From NCBI RefSeq assembly GCF_000717745.1, contig NZ_JOBH01000030.1:1-36748 (forward strand): DNA of 36,748 bases, in the 5' to 3' direction. The notes below the pieces were generated by a model. That model saw only the letters and a program-made list of their open reading frames with translations. It searched no databases and was not told the DNA's origin. The translations under genes were made by a program, and so were the position numbers. Numbering within the stretch: the stretch's first letter is position 1; each line of letters starts with the position of its first letter. Of the stretch, positions 1-11,374 are shown piece after piece. Source of the DNA: Streptomyces violens (GTDB taxonomy: Bacteria; Actinomycetota; Actinomycetes; Streptomycetales; Streptomycetaceae).

Positions 1-39
1 CCCCCTAGACAGTCAGCGCGGGCCGCCGCCCCGCCCCCC

Positions 40-1566
<1,527 letters not shown>

Positions 1567-1629
1567 GCGATTACCTCCTGAAGTGCCCCGTCCCCCGTGG
1601 GCGAGGACTGTGTCGGGCTCACGTCAGGG

Positions 1630-1660
1630 ACGGTAGGAGTTGGAGTGCACTCCAAGTCAA
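1630..1660 (-). promoter_or_regulatory. MerR-family-type promoter (19-bp spacer) with duplicated operator
   Basis: Read on the minus strand, TTGACT (1660-1655) and TACCGT (1635-1630) are separated by exactly 19 bp, the stretched spacing that MerR-family activators correct. The spacer region contains the 16-bp palindrome TTGGAGTGCACTCCAA (1640-1655). A second, degenerate copy (TGGAGTGCACT, 1672-1682) follows, with the flanking GTCAAACCC(C/T)TTGG also duplicated 30 bp apart (1656-1669 and 1686-1699). It lies about 65 nt upstream of the aldo/keto reductase start. No MerR gene is present in the window. Confidence 0.65.
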
Positions 1661-1735
1661 ACCCCTTGGCCTGGAGTGCACTGACGTCAAACCCTTTGGC
1701 AGCGGCGGCAGTCCGGGCGCGGCGCCCGGCCACCG

Positions 1736-2494
1736 CTACGGCTTGCGCGCCTCGATCAGGAAACGCGTGGAGTGCGCGACGAACGGCCCCTCCTCCAGGA
1801 TCTTCTCGTGCAGCTCGCGCAGCCGGTCCCGGTACTGCCCAACGGTGAAGCCGGGCACCATCCAGATCACCTTCCGCAGGAAGTAGACGACGGCGCCGAT
1901 GTCGAAGAACTCCATCCGCAGCCGCTCGAACCGCAGGTCGGTGACGTCCAGCCCGGCGGCCTCGGCCGCCGCCCGCTCGTCGTCGGGATGCCGGCCCCGC
2001 CGGACCTCCGCGGGCTGCGGACCGAGGAAGTACTCCACCAGCTCGAACACGCTCTCATGTCCTACGTGCTGCGCGAAGTACGTGCCGCCGGGCCGCAGTA
2101 CGCGCGCGATCTCCGCCCACCACACCGTCGCCGGATGCCTGCTGGTCACCAGGTCGAACGCATCGTCGGCGAACGGCAGCGGCGGCTCGTCCGCGTCGGC
2201 GACGACCACCGCGCCGAGCGGGTGCAGCAGCCGGGTCGCCTTGGTGACGTTCGGCGGCCAGGACTCGGTGGCGGCCATCACCGGCGGCAGCTTCGGCGCC
2301 CCGGCGAGCACCTCGCCCCCGCCGGTCTGGATGTCCAGCGCGGCCGACACCCCCGCCAGCCGCTCGCCCATCAGCCGCTGGTACCCCCACGAGGGCCGCG
2401 CCTCGGTGGCCCGCCCGTCCAGCCACGAGAAGTCCCACCCCTCGACGGACACGGAATCGGCCTCGGCCACCAGCTCATCAAAATCGCGCACCAT
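1736..2494 (-). CDS. class I SAM-dependent methyltransferase
   Basis: The 252-residue protein has the methyltransferase type 11 layout: SAM-binding motif I as DIQTGGGE (about 53-60), an acidic loop after VVVADAD, LPFADDAFDLVTSRH as motif II (about 106-120), and the post-motif RVLRPGGTYFAQHVG (about 136-150). The motif I glycine loop is slightly unusual (usually D-x-G-x-G) but is shared by this actinobacterial group. No substrate-specific domain is attached, so the acceptor is unknown. The ATG at 2494 has a GAGGATG ribosome-binding site. It follows the UvrA-like gene on the same strand after about 108 nt with no obvious terminator, so it could be read by run-through. Confidence 0.88.
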   Translation of the reverse strand: MVRDFDELVAEADSVSVEGWDFSWLDGRATEARPSWGYQRLMGERLAGVSAALDIQTGGGEVLAGAPKLPPVMAATESWPPNVTKATRLLHPLGAVVVADADEPPLPFADDAFDLVTSRHPATVWWAEIARVLRPGGTYFAQHVGHESVFELVEYFLGPQPAEVRRGRHPDDERAAAEAAGLDVTDLRFERLRMEFFDIGAVVYFLRKVIWMVPGFTVGQYRDRLRELHEKILEEGPFVAHSTRFLIEARKP

Positions 2495-2602
2495 ACGGGC
2501 ATCCTCACTCCGCCCCCGATCATCGGCAAACGATTTCCAGGGCGGTCGGTACCGGATCCTGGGAGGGGCGGTGCCGTGCGTCCGCCAGTCGTACCGTCCC
2601 GA

Positions 2603-5002
<2,400 letters not shown>

Positions 5003-5035
5003 GCTCTTCAAGTCTCCTTCTGCCAGGCCCGGTAC

Positions 5036-5452
5036 TTACTTACCGCGGGGCTGGTTGAAGCGGAGCATGTTTCCCGCGGGGTCGCGGAAGGCGCAGTCGC
5101 GGACCCCGTACGGCTGTTCCATCGGCTCCTGGAGCACCTCGGCTCCCGATGCCTGGATGCGCTCGAAGGTGGCGTCGACGTCGTCGGTCGAGAAGATCAC
5201 GCCGCGCAGCATGCCCTTGGCCAGCAGTTCCGCCATGGCCTGCTTGTCGGCGGGCGAGGCGTTCGGGTCGGCGGCGGGCGGTTCCAGCACGATCTCCACG
5301 CCGGGCTGCGACGGCGAGCCGACCGTCACCCAGCGCATCCCCTCGAACCCGACGTCGTTGCGGACCTCTAGCCCGAGTACGTCCCGGTAGAAGGCGAGTG
5401 CCTTGTCGTGGTCGTCGACGGCGATGAAGCACTGCGAAAGGTTGATGTCCAT
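5036..5452 (-). CDS. VOC (glyoxalase/bleomycin-resistance fold) protein
   Basis: The protein is 138 residues when started at the ATG at 5452 (MDINLSQCFIAVDD). It is a single VOC domain made of two beta-alpha-beta-beta-beta modules: HDKALAFYRDVLGLEV in the first, and DVDATFERIQASGAEVL and RDPAGNMLRFNQP in the second. Such proteins act as metal-dependent lyases or dioxygenases, or sequester drugs; nothing here fixes which. An upstream in-frame start (5494) would overlap the AraC gene and adds a non-homologous leader, so it is not preferred. It sits 10 nt after the AraC stop and about 33 nt before the UvrA-like start. Confidence 0.88.
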   Translation of the reverse strand: MDINLSQCFIAVDDHDKALAFYRDVLGLEVRNDVGFEGMRWVTVGSPSQPGVEIVLEPPAADPNASPADKQAMAELLAKGMLRGVIFSTDDVDATFERIQASGAEVLQEPMEQPYGVRDCAFRDPAGNMLRFNQPRGK

Positions 5453-5462
5453 GGCGCTCACG

Positions 5463-5936
5463 CTACGGGCGGGGAGCGCGCCTGGCTTCTCCATTCGTGA
5501 CCGGTTCTTCGCTCCCGGCGGCTGCGCCGTTCTCGAGCGGTTCCGCGTTTCTGACCGGGCGCGTGAAGATCTTGGCGACGCAGGCCGGGATGGCGGCGCC
5601 CTGCTCGTGCGGGCGGGCCCGGTACGCGCTCGGGCTCTCGCCCACCAGCTCGGTGAAGCGCGAGCTGAACGACCCCAGCGACGTACACCCGACCGCGAAG
5701 CAGACCTCCGTCACCGACAGGTCGCCGCGCCGCAGCAGGGCCTTGGCGCGCTCGATCCTGCGGGTCATCAGATAGCTGTACGGCGTCTCCCCGAAGGCGG
5801 CGCGGAAGCTGCGCGAGAAGTGGCCGGGCGACATGTGCGCCGCGCGCGCCAGCGCGGGGACGTCGAGCGGCTCCGCGTACTCGCGGTCCATCAGGTCACG
5901 GGCCCGGCGGAGCTGGACCAGATCCGAGAGCGTCAC
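5463..5936 (-). CDS. AraC-family transcriptional regulator
   Basis: This compact 157-residue regulator consists of the AraC/XylS DNA-binding module with no recognisable ligand domain. It has two helix-turn-helix units: LDVPALARAAHMSPGHFSRSF (about 24-44) and LSVTEVCFAVGCTSLGSFSSRF (about 73-94), followed by the family's ELVGESPSAYR. The C-terminal 40 residues (from about 118) are low-complexity. The start is a GTG at 5936 with a poor ribosome-binding site. The pairing with the VOC gene 10 nt downstream recurs in Streptomyces, to my recollection, and suggests it controls that gene and probably the UvrA-like ATPase. Confidence 0.9.
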   Translation of the reverse strand: MTLSDLVQLRRARDLMDREYAEPLDVPALARAAHMSPGHFSRSFRAAFGETPYSYLMTRRIERAKALLRRGDLSVTEVCFAVGCTSLGSFSSRFTELVGESPSAYRARPHEQGAAIPACVAKIFTRPVRNAEPLENGAAAGSEEPVTNGEARRAPRP

Positions 5937-5972
5937 GCGACCAGCATCCCACGCGGCCCGCCGGGCAGCCGG

Positions 5973-7475
5973 TCAAGCGGCCGGGGCAGGGCCCGGGGAT
6001 CCGGTACGGAAGTGCTCCTCGATCTGTTCGAGGGAGCGGTTACGCGTTTCGGGGATCTTCCTGGCGGCTGCCGCTGCGGCGAGGACGTTGAGCGCGGCGA
6101 AGACGAGGAACGTGGTGGTGCCCCCGACGCCGGCCAGCAGGATGGGGAAGGTGAAGGTGACCAGCGCGTTGACCAGCCAGAGGAGCAGTACGGCCGCGCC
6201 CATGCCCAGTCCGCGGATCTTGATGGGGAAGATCTCGGACAGCATGACCCACGTGACGGGCGAGACGGCCGCCTGCTGGAAGACGAGGAAGGCCAGCATG
6301 CAGGCCAGGATCAGGTAGCTGCGCAGGGTCGATGCGCTGGTACCGGGCTCGGCGTGGAAGGAGAACGCCACGCCGATGGCGATGAGCGAGGCGACGATCC
6401 CGAGCTGCCCGGTGATCAGCAGCGGGCGGCGTCCGACCCGGCCGATGAGGTACAGGCTGAAGGCGGAGGCGAGGACGGCGACGACGCCGTTGGCGATGGT
6501 CGCGGTGAGGGCGGCCTGTGAGCCGAGCCCTGTCTGCTGCAGGATGGTCGGCGCGAAGTACATGATCGTGTTGATGCCGGTGATCTGCTGGATGACGGCG
6601 AGCCCGAGTCCGATGAGGAACACCCGGCGTACCCAGGGCACGGCCAGCTCCGACCGGCCCCCGCCGGTACGGGCCGTCCGCTTCTCCTCCTCGACGACCT
6701 CGCGCATCCGGTCCAGTTCGGCGTCCACCGCGTCCGTGCCCGCCTCCGTACCCGCGTCGGCGTCGCGGATGCGGAGCAGGGTCCTGCGCGCCTCGGTGAA
6801 GCGCTCCTTGGAGGCGTACCAGCGCGGGGTCTCCGGCATCAGCAGCATGCCGAGGTAGAGCAGGGTGGACGGGATGGTCGCCAGGGCCAGCATCCAGCGC
6901 CAGGTCTGGTCGCCGCCCCAGGTGGCGGCCAGGGCCGCGTTGGAGCTGTACGCGACCAACTGCCCGGTCACGATCATGAGTTGGTCGACGGCGACCAGCC
7001 GTCCGCGTGCGTGGGCGGGGGCGATCTCGGCGAGGTAGACCGGGACGGTGGTGGAGGCCGCGCCGACCGCGATACCGAGTACGGCACGGGCCACCACCAT
7101 GGCCTCGGTGTTCGGGGCGAGCGCCGTGGCGAGGGCCCCGATGACGAAGAGGAAGGCCAGGGCCAGGATGTTGTGGCGGCGGCCGTAGCGGTCGGACAGC
7201 CGGCCGCCGAACGCGGCGCCCGCGGCGGCCCCCAGCAGCAGGGACGCGGTGACCAGCCCCTCGGTCACCGGGGTCAGTCCCAGCCCGCCGGCCTGCGGGG
7301 ACTTCGTCATGAACGGCAGGGCGCCGGCGATGACGCCGGTGTCGTACCCGAAGGTCAGTCCGCCCAGGGTGGCGACGGCGGCGATGGCCGTCATCGACCG
7401 TCTTTTGGGGGCGGGCGGTTCCGGCGGCGTGGCGGGAACGGTGTCGGCGAGCCCTGGGGACGGGGTGCTCGGCAT
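5973..7475 (-). CDS. MFS sugar porter (polyol/myo-inositol-type H+ symporter)
   Basis: The 500-residue integral membrane protein has twelve predicted helices. It carries sugar-porter signatures: GRLSDRYGRRHN between TM2 and TM3, PETPRWY before the central loop, QQITGINTIMYFAPTI in TM7, and IGRVGRRPLL. The family imports hexoses, pentoses or cyclitols with protons. The ATG at 7475 follows a GAGAGGAG ribosome-binding site, so the upstream in-frame start at 7520 is not needed. The gene lies back to back with a LacI regulator, and an operator matching the one before the dehydrogenase covers its promoter. With the Gfo/Idh dehydrogenase and TIM-barrel isomerase this suggests uptake of inositol or a similar polyol; the exact sugar is inference. 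Confidence 0.93.
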   Translation of the reverse strand: MPSTPSPGLADTVPATPPEPPAPKRRSMTAIAAVATLGGLTFGYDTGVIAGALPFMTKSPQAGGLGLTPVTEGLVTASLLLGAAAGAAFGGRLSDRYGRRHNILALAFLFVIGALATALAPNTEAMVVARAVLGIAVGAASTTVPVYLAEIAPAHARGRLVAVDQLMIVTGQLVAYSSNAALAATWGGDQTWRWMLALATIPSTLLYLGMLLMPETPRWYASKERFTEARRTLLRIRDADAGTEAGTDAVDAELDRMREVVEEEKRTARTGGGRSELAVPWVRRVFLIGLGLAVIQQITGINTIMYFAPTILQQTGLGSQAALTATIANGVVAVLASAFSLYLIGRVGRRPLLITGQLGIVASLIAIGVAFSFHAEPGTSASTLRSYLILACMLAFLVFQQAAVSPVTWVMLSEIFPIKIRGLGMGAAVLLLWLVNALVTFTFPILLAGVGGTTTFLVFAALNVLAAAAAARKIPETRNRSLEQIEEHFRTGSPGPAPAA

Positions 7476-7548
7476 GGAAGCTCCTCTCAGCGAACGTCCG
7501 TCATCGGGCGGTCGCTTCATTGCGGCTCGGAGAGATGCCGTTAGGGAA

Positions 7549-7572
7549 CTAGCACGTTCTAGAGCATGTCAA
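7549..7572 (-). promoter_or_regulatory. LacI-type operator and -35 box of the sugar porter
   Basis: CTAGCACGTTCTAG (7549-7562) is a near-perfect palindrome. A consensus TTGACA -35 element (minus strand, 7572-7567) lies immediately upstream, so the operator falls in the spacer and a bound repressor would block RNA polymerase. Read in reverse, the operator at 8888-8901 is CTAGTACGTTCTAG and differs from this one by a single base. Confidence 0.75.
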
Positions 7573-7625
7573 GACATTCGCACGAAGCATTTTCCGACGG
7601 GTGTGAGAATTCGACGGGCGTGGGA

Positions 7626-7666
7626 AGCGGGCCGCGGAGAGCGGTTCCAGGGAGCGGGCAGCGGAG
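7626..7666. repeat. two-copy 14-nt repeat just past the LacI gene
   Basis: AGCGGGCCGCGGAG (7626-7639) and AGCGGGCAGCGGAG (7653-7666) are direct copies with one mismatch, 27 nt apart, immediately downstream of the LacI stop. No function is apparent. Confidence 0.4.
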
Positions 7667-7671
7667 TCGGC

Positions 7672-8841
7672 TCAGGGACGGACCGGGCCCGTGGTGGCGC
7701 GCTCGACCAGGCGAGGGGTGAGGACGACCTCTTCCGGCTGCCGGCCCGCAATGAGGGCGAGCGCGTGGGTCACCGCGGCCTCGGCGAGCTCGGCGGCATT
7801 CTGCGAGACGGTGGTCATCTGTACGTGCGGCAGCTTGGCCAGCCGCGAGTCGTCGTAACCGACCACGGAGATCTCGCCGGGCACATCACACCCCTGACGT
7901 GCGAGAACGTCCAGTACGCCACTGGCGCAGCGGTCGTTGAACGCGATCACGGCGGTGGGCGGCACCGGGCGGCCCAGCAGGTACCGCATGCCCTCCGCGC
8001 CGGCGGTCTCGGTGAGGCCGCCGGCCAGTACATCGGCGGTGTCCTGCAGCCCGTGCCCCGCCATGGCCTGCAGGAACCCGAGGCGGCGGTCGGAGCTGCC
8101 GGGGGCGCCCGCGCCGTCGATGTGCGCGATCCGCCGGTGGCCGAGCGCGACGAGGTGGTCGACCGCGAGCCCGATGCCGGCGGTGTCGTCACTGCGGACG
8201 ACGCCGACGCCGGGGAGGTCGGTGTGGCGGGCGACCAGCAGTGTCGGCAGCCGGCGCGCGAGCCGGGTCAGCTCGTCGGTCTCCAGCTCGCTGCCGAGGA
8301 GGATCGCGGCCTCGCAGCGCTCGCGGAGCAGCGCGTTGACCGCGGTGGTCTCGCTGCGGCTGGGCGCCACCGCGCTGATCATGGCTTCATAGCCGTGCTG
8401 ACCTGCGGCGGCGTAGATCTTCTCCACGAGGTCGCCGTGGAAGGGCTGCTGGAGCTCGAAGGTCACTCCGAGCACCCGCGAGCGGGACTGGCGGAGCTTC
8501 TGGGCGCGCTGATCCGGCACGTATCCCAGCTCGTCCGCGATCCGCAGGACGCGCTGCCGGGTGGCCTCGCTGGCGCCCGGCACGCCGCGTATCACGATCG
8601 AGACGAGCGCGGTGGAGATCCCGGCGGCACGGGCCACGTCGGCCATCGTCGGCCGGCCACCGCGCGCACGGCTTTCACCTGGGCTTTTGCGGACTGCGCG
8701 GCCGTCCCCGGAGCCGCGCGGACGGGCCGTGCGTCGGCGCCGTCCGGCCGCTCCTCCGGCTCCCCCATCCGCCTCTCCTGCCTGGCCGTATGCCTGGTCG
8801 CGCCGCCTCCGGCCACTCGCCGGAACGTCTCGGCCGAGCAT
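7672..8841 (-). CDS. LacI-family transcriptional repressor
   Basis: This is a LacI/GalR repressor: the helix-turn-helix reads PTMADVARAAGISTALVS, followed by the hinge LRIADELGYVPDQRAQKLR, and then a periplasmic-binding-type sensor domain with RRIAHIDG, TAVIAFNDRCASG and ISVVGYDDSRLA. Two starts are possible. ATG 8841 gives 389 residues with AAGGGG six nt upstream; ATG 8646 gives 324 residues but begins inside the helix-turn-helix and has no good ribosome-binding site. I prefer 8841, which adds a 65-residue Arg/Gly-rich leader. Frame openness continues far upstream, but that part is antisense to the dehydrogenase. The paired palindromes before the porter and the dehydrogenase make this their likely regulator. 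Confidence 0.92.
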   Translation of the reverse strand: MLGRDVPASGRRRRDQAYGQAGEADGGAGGAAGRRRRTARPRGSGDGRAVRKSPGESRARGGRPTMADVARAAGISTALVSIVIRGVPGASEATRQRVLRIADELGYVPDQRAQKLRQSRSRVLGVTFELQQPFHGDLVEKIYAAAGQHGYEAMISAVAPSRSETTAVNALLRERCEAAILLGSELETDELTRLARRLPTLLVARHTDLPGVGVVRSDDTAGIGLAVDHLVALGHRRIAHIDGAGAPGSSDRRLGFLQAMAGHGLQDTADVLAGGLTETAGAEGMRYLLGRPVPPTAVIAFNDRCASGVLDVLARQGCDVPGEISVVGYDDSRLAKLPHVQMTTVSQNAAELAEAAVTHALALIAGRQPEEVVLTPRLVERATTGPVRP

Positions 8842-8850
8842 ATCGACCCC

Positions 8851-8879
8851 TTGACCAATCACCGCGGGCGCTCTACGTT
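8851..8879 (+). promoter_or_regulatory. sigma-70-type promoter of the dehydrogenase gene
   Basis: TTGACC (8851-8856), a 17-bp spacer and TACGTT (8874-8879) form a good vegetative promoter. The expected start of transcription (about 8886) falls right before the 8888-8901 operator, fitting repression by road-block or occlusion. Confidence 0.55.
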
Positions 8880-8887
8880 CTCCCGGA

Positions 8888-8901
8888 CTAGAACGTACTA
8901 G
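8888..8901. promoter_or_regulatory. LacI-type operator before the dehydrogenase
   Basis: CTAGAACGTACTAG is a 14-bp palindrome-like site that matches, in reverse orientation, the operator at 7549-7562 in 13 of 14 positions. It overlaps the predicted transcription start and lies 18 nt before the ATG at 8920. A further half-site with the core TACGTTCT is present at 8874-8881. Confidence 0.75.
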
Positions 8902-8919
8902 TTGATCTCGGAGCCCCGC

Positions 8920-9987
8920 ATGCCTGCATCCACCGCACCCGCGGCATCTGCCGAATCCCTCGCCGCATCCGGCACCCTGCGACTGGCCACGATCGGCGCC
9001 GGCCGGATCGGCGCGAACCACGCCGAAATCGCCGCCCGCCGCATACCGGGCGCCGCCCTGGCCGCCGTCAGCGACCCGGTGGCCGACGCCGCGGAACGCC
9101 TCGCGACCGAACTCGGCGTCCCGCACGCCACCACCGACGCCGCCGAGGTACTCGGCCGGGACGACATCGACGGCGTACTGATCACCGCCCCCGCCCGCGC
9201 CCACACCGATCTGGTCGTGGCGGCGGCCGCGGCCGGCAAGCACGTCTTCGTGGAGAAGCCGATGGCCGTGGCGCTCGCGGACGCCGACCGCGCGATCGCC
9301 GCCGCGGACGAGGCGGGCATCGTGCTCCAGGTGGGCTTCAACCGCCGCTTCGCGCCCGGCTTCGCCGCCGCCCGCGCCGCGATCGACAACCACAAGGTCG
9401 GCACCCCGCAGCTGCTGCGCTCGCTTACCCGTGACCCCGGCCCGTTCGCCGCCGACCCGTCCCGCATCCCGCAGTGGACGATCTTCCTGGAAACCCTCAT
9501 CCACGACTTCGACACCGTCTGCTGGCTCAATCCCGGCGCCACGCCGGTCAGCGTCCACGCCACCGCCGACGCGCTGATCCGCCCGGACGCCAAGGCCGCC
9601 GGCCACCTCGACACCGCCGTCGTCACCATCCGCTTCGACAACGGCGCCATCGCCACCACGGAGGCATCCTTCTCGGCGCTGTACGGCTATGACGTACGCG
9701 CGGAGGTCTTCGGCTCGGCCGGCATGGTGACCGCAGGCGACGCCCGCAGCACCGACATGACCTTCTACGGCGCCGACGGCATCCACGCCGACACCGCCCG
9801 CCGCGACACCGAACTGCTGCGCGCGGCCTACACCGCCGAGCTGACCGCCTTCGCCGACGCGATCCGCCACAAGAACCCGGCCCCCGTGACCGGCCACGAC
9901 GCCCGCCGCGCCCTGTCCGTCGCACTGGCCGCCATCCGCAGCGTCGAAACCGCGGCCCCCGTCGCGATCGCCGAGGTGACCGAGTGA
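8920..9987 (+). CDS. Gfo/Idh/MocA oxidoreductase (inositol 2-dehydrogenase-like)
   Basis: The 355-residue protein has an N-terminal Rossmann fold (LATIGAGRIGANHAEI), the EKPMAVAL loop carrying the conserved Lys, and the C-terminal alpha/beta domain with GFNRRFAPGF and ETLIHDFDTVCWL. Family members oxidise myo-inositol, glucose-type sugars or related polyols using NAD(P). The ATG at 8920 has GGAG six nt upstream; an in-frame TTG at 8902 would lie inside the operator and is rejected. It overlaps the next gene by 4 nt, so the two are translationally coupled. The shared operator with the MFS porter supports a catabolic role. Substrate is inferred from context; iolG is a possible name but not proven. 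Confidence 0.93.
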   Translation: MPASTAPAASAESLAASGTLRLATIGAGRIGANHAEIAARRIPGAALAAVSDPVADAAERLATELGVPHATTDAAEVLGRDDIDGVLITAPARAHTDLVVAAAAAGKHVFVEKPMAVALADADRAIAAADEAGIVLQVGFNRRFAPGFAAARAAIDNHKVGTPQLLRSLTRDPGPFAADPSRIPQWTIFLETLIHDFDTVCWLNPGATPVSVHATADALIRPDAKAAGHLDTAVVTIRFDNGAIATTEASFSALYGYDVRAEVFGSAGMVTAGDARSTDMTFYGADGIHADTARRDTELLRAAYTAELTAFADAIRHKNPAPVTGHDARRALSVALAAIRSVETAAPVAIAEVTE

Positions 9988-10808
9988 CGCTCTCCACCGC
10001 CCCCTTCGCCCTGGCCGCCAGCGCCGAAATGCTCTACCTGGACCGGCCGTTCACCGAACGGGTCAACCGCATCGCCGAACGCGGCTTCCAGGTCGAGATC
10101 TGGGACTGGTCCACCAAGGACATCGCCGCCCTGGCCGCCACCGAGGCGACGTTCTCCTCCATGACCGGCTATCTGACCGGCAACCTCACCGACCCCGACG
10201 GCATCGACGCCCTGCTCACCACGGCCCGCAAGTCCCTGGACGTGGCCGCGCAGTTGGACTGCCCGCGGCTGAACCTGCACGGCACCGGCCTGGGCGGCAA
10301 GGGACTCCCGGTCCGCCCGGTCGAGACGGTCACGCCCACCATGTGGCTGACCGCCGCCGACACCCTCCGCCGCGTCGCGGCCCTCGGCGAGGAAGCCGGC
10401 CGCGTCTTCACCCTGGAGAACCTCAACCTCGCCGTCGACCACCCGGGCACCCCCTTCGCCCGCGCCGCCGACACCCTCGCCCTCGTACGCGCCGTCAACA
10501 GCCCGTACCTACGCATGAACCTGGACCTCTACCACGCCCAGATCGGCGAGGGAAACCTCATCGACCTGACCCACCAGGCGCTCCCCTACATCGGCGAGAT
10601 CCAGGTCGCGGACGTCCCCGGCCGCTGCGAGCCCGGCACCGGCGAAATCCACTACCCGGCCATCGCCCGAGCCCTCCACCAGTCCGGCTACACCGGCGTC
10701 GTCGCCCTGGAAGGCTGGGCCCACGACGACCCCGACACAGCCCTGGACGCCTTCCGGACGGCCTTCACCTGCACGCAGGACACCTCGGAGGCGAACTCGG
10801 CTCGCTGA
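9984..10808 (+). CDS. TIM-barrel sugar isomerase/epimerase (hydroxypyruvate isomerase-like)
   Basis: The 274-residue protein belongs to the xylose isomerase-like TIM-barrel family. Acidic metal-ligand positions expected for the fold are visible in VFTLENLNLAVDHPG, LRMNLDLYHAQ, IQVADVPGRCEPG and GVVALEGWAH. The closest general type is hydroxypyruvate isomerase (Hyi), but actinobacterial copies paired with Gfo/Idh enzymes may act on keto-inositols or keto-sugars (IolE/IolI/IolH-like). It starts with GTG at 9984, overlapping the dehydrogenase stop by 4 nt, and is the second gene of that two-gene operon. Its stop region contains a short 14-nt tandem duplication. The convergent VOC gene ends two nt beyond. 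Confidence 0.88.
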   Translation: MTLSTAPFALAASAEMLYLDRPFTERVNRIAERGFQVEIWDWSTKDIAALAATEATFSSMTGYLTGNLTDPDGIDALLTTARKSLDVAAQLDCPRLNLHGTGLGGKGLPVRPVETVTPTMWLTAADTLRRVAALGEEAGRVFTLENLNLAVDHPGTPFARAADTLALVRAVNSPYLRMNLDLYHAQIGEGNLIDLTHQALPYIGEIQVADVPGRCEPGTGEIHYPAIARALHQSGYTGVVALEGWAHDDPDTALDAFRTAFTCTQDTSEANSAR

Positions 10809-10820
10809 ACTCAGCTCAGT
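10793..10820. repeat. 14-nt tandem duplication spanning a stop codon
   Basis: GAACTCGGCTCGCT (10793-10806) is followed at once by GAACTCAGCTCAGT (10807-10820). The TGA of the isomerase (10806-10808) and the stop of the convergent VOC gene both lie within it. Confidence 0.5.
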
Positions 10821-11185
10821 CGGGCCCGCAGCAGGCAGAATTCGTTGCCCTCGGGGTCGGCCAGGACGTGCCACTGCTCCTCGCCGCTCTGGCCGATCTC
10901 GGCCGGACGCGCCCCGAGCTTCAGGAGGCGCTCGAGCTCGGCGTCCTGGTCGCGGTCGGTGGCGTTGACGTCGAAGTGCATCCGCAGCTTGCCCGTCTTG
11001 GGCTCGGTGCTGGGGACGAAGACCAGCGTCGGCTGCAACCCGCCGAACCCTTCCCGCGGCCCGATCTCCACCGCGCCGCCGTCATCGTCGTCGAGCACGA
11101 TGAAGTCCAGCACCTCACACCAGAACGCCGCCAGCCGCTGCACATCCCGGCAAGGAATGATCAGTTCCGAAATCCGACAAGCCAT
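10811..11185 (-). CDS. VOC-family protein
   Basis: A 124-residue single-domain VOC protein started at the ATG at 11185 (MACRISELIIPCRDVQRLAAFW). It shows the first module up to WCEVLDFIVLDDDD and the second module from RMHFDVNATDRDQDAELERLLKLGA to WHVLADPEGNEFCLLRA, the usual end of this group. The longer open frame to 11323 adds 46 residues without family similarity. An AAGGTG ribosome-binding site lies before 11185. Enzymatic role is unknown; many relatives are annotated only as glyoxalase-like. It is convergent with the isomerase and separated from it by two nt, with no terminator visible. Confidence 0.88.
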   Translation of the reverse strand: MACRISELIIPCRDVQRLAAFWCEVLDFIVLDDDDGGAVEIGPREGFGGLQPTLVFVPSTEPKTGKLRMHFDVNATDRDQDAELERLLKLGARPAEIGQSGEEQWHVLADPEGNEFCLLRARLS

Positions 11186-11325
11186 GATCGGCACCTTAAG
11201 GCCATCAACGACCCGCGGCCAGTGGTTAAACGGCCCAGGGTCGCGACGAGACCAGAAGGCTTGCCGGGCCCGCCCGGGGCCTCTCACGCTCGCCCCCCCC
11301 GACTCCCCCGCGACGCGGAACACTT

Positions 11326-11368
11326 TTGCTAGCGGGTGCTTGCAATAGTTAGCGATGGGGTGCAGGAT
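11326..11368 (+). promoter_or_regulatory. promoter region of the XRE gene with TGC(T/A)(T/A)GC-like repeats
   Basis: Two promoter readings fit. TTGCTA (11326-11331), 18 bp, TAGCGA (11350-11355) would give a short leader. TTGCAA (11340-11345), 17 bp, CAGGAT (11363-11368) would place the start of transcription at the ATG (leaderless). TGCTAGC, TGCTTGC and TAGTTAGC are clustered here and could be an autoregulatory operator. Confidence 0.4.
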
Positions 11369-11374
11369 CGGGGT

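Noticed and set aside
8842..9897. Upstream extension of the LacI frame to 741 residues
   Set aside because: It is antisense to the Gfo/Idh gene, crosses the divergent promoter and operator, and has low-complexity Gly/Val-rich sequence.
11186..11323. N-terminal extension of the second VOC protein
   Set aside because: The extra 46 residues lack VOC similarity and a ribosome-binding site fits the ATG at 11185.
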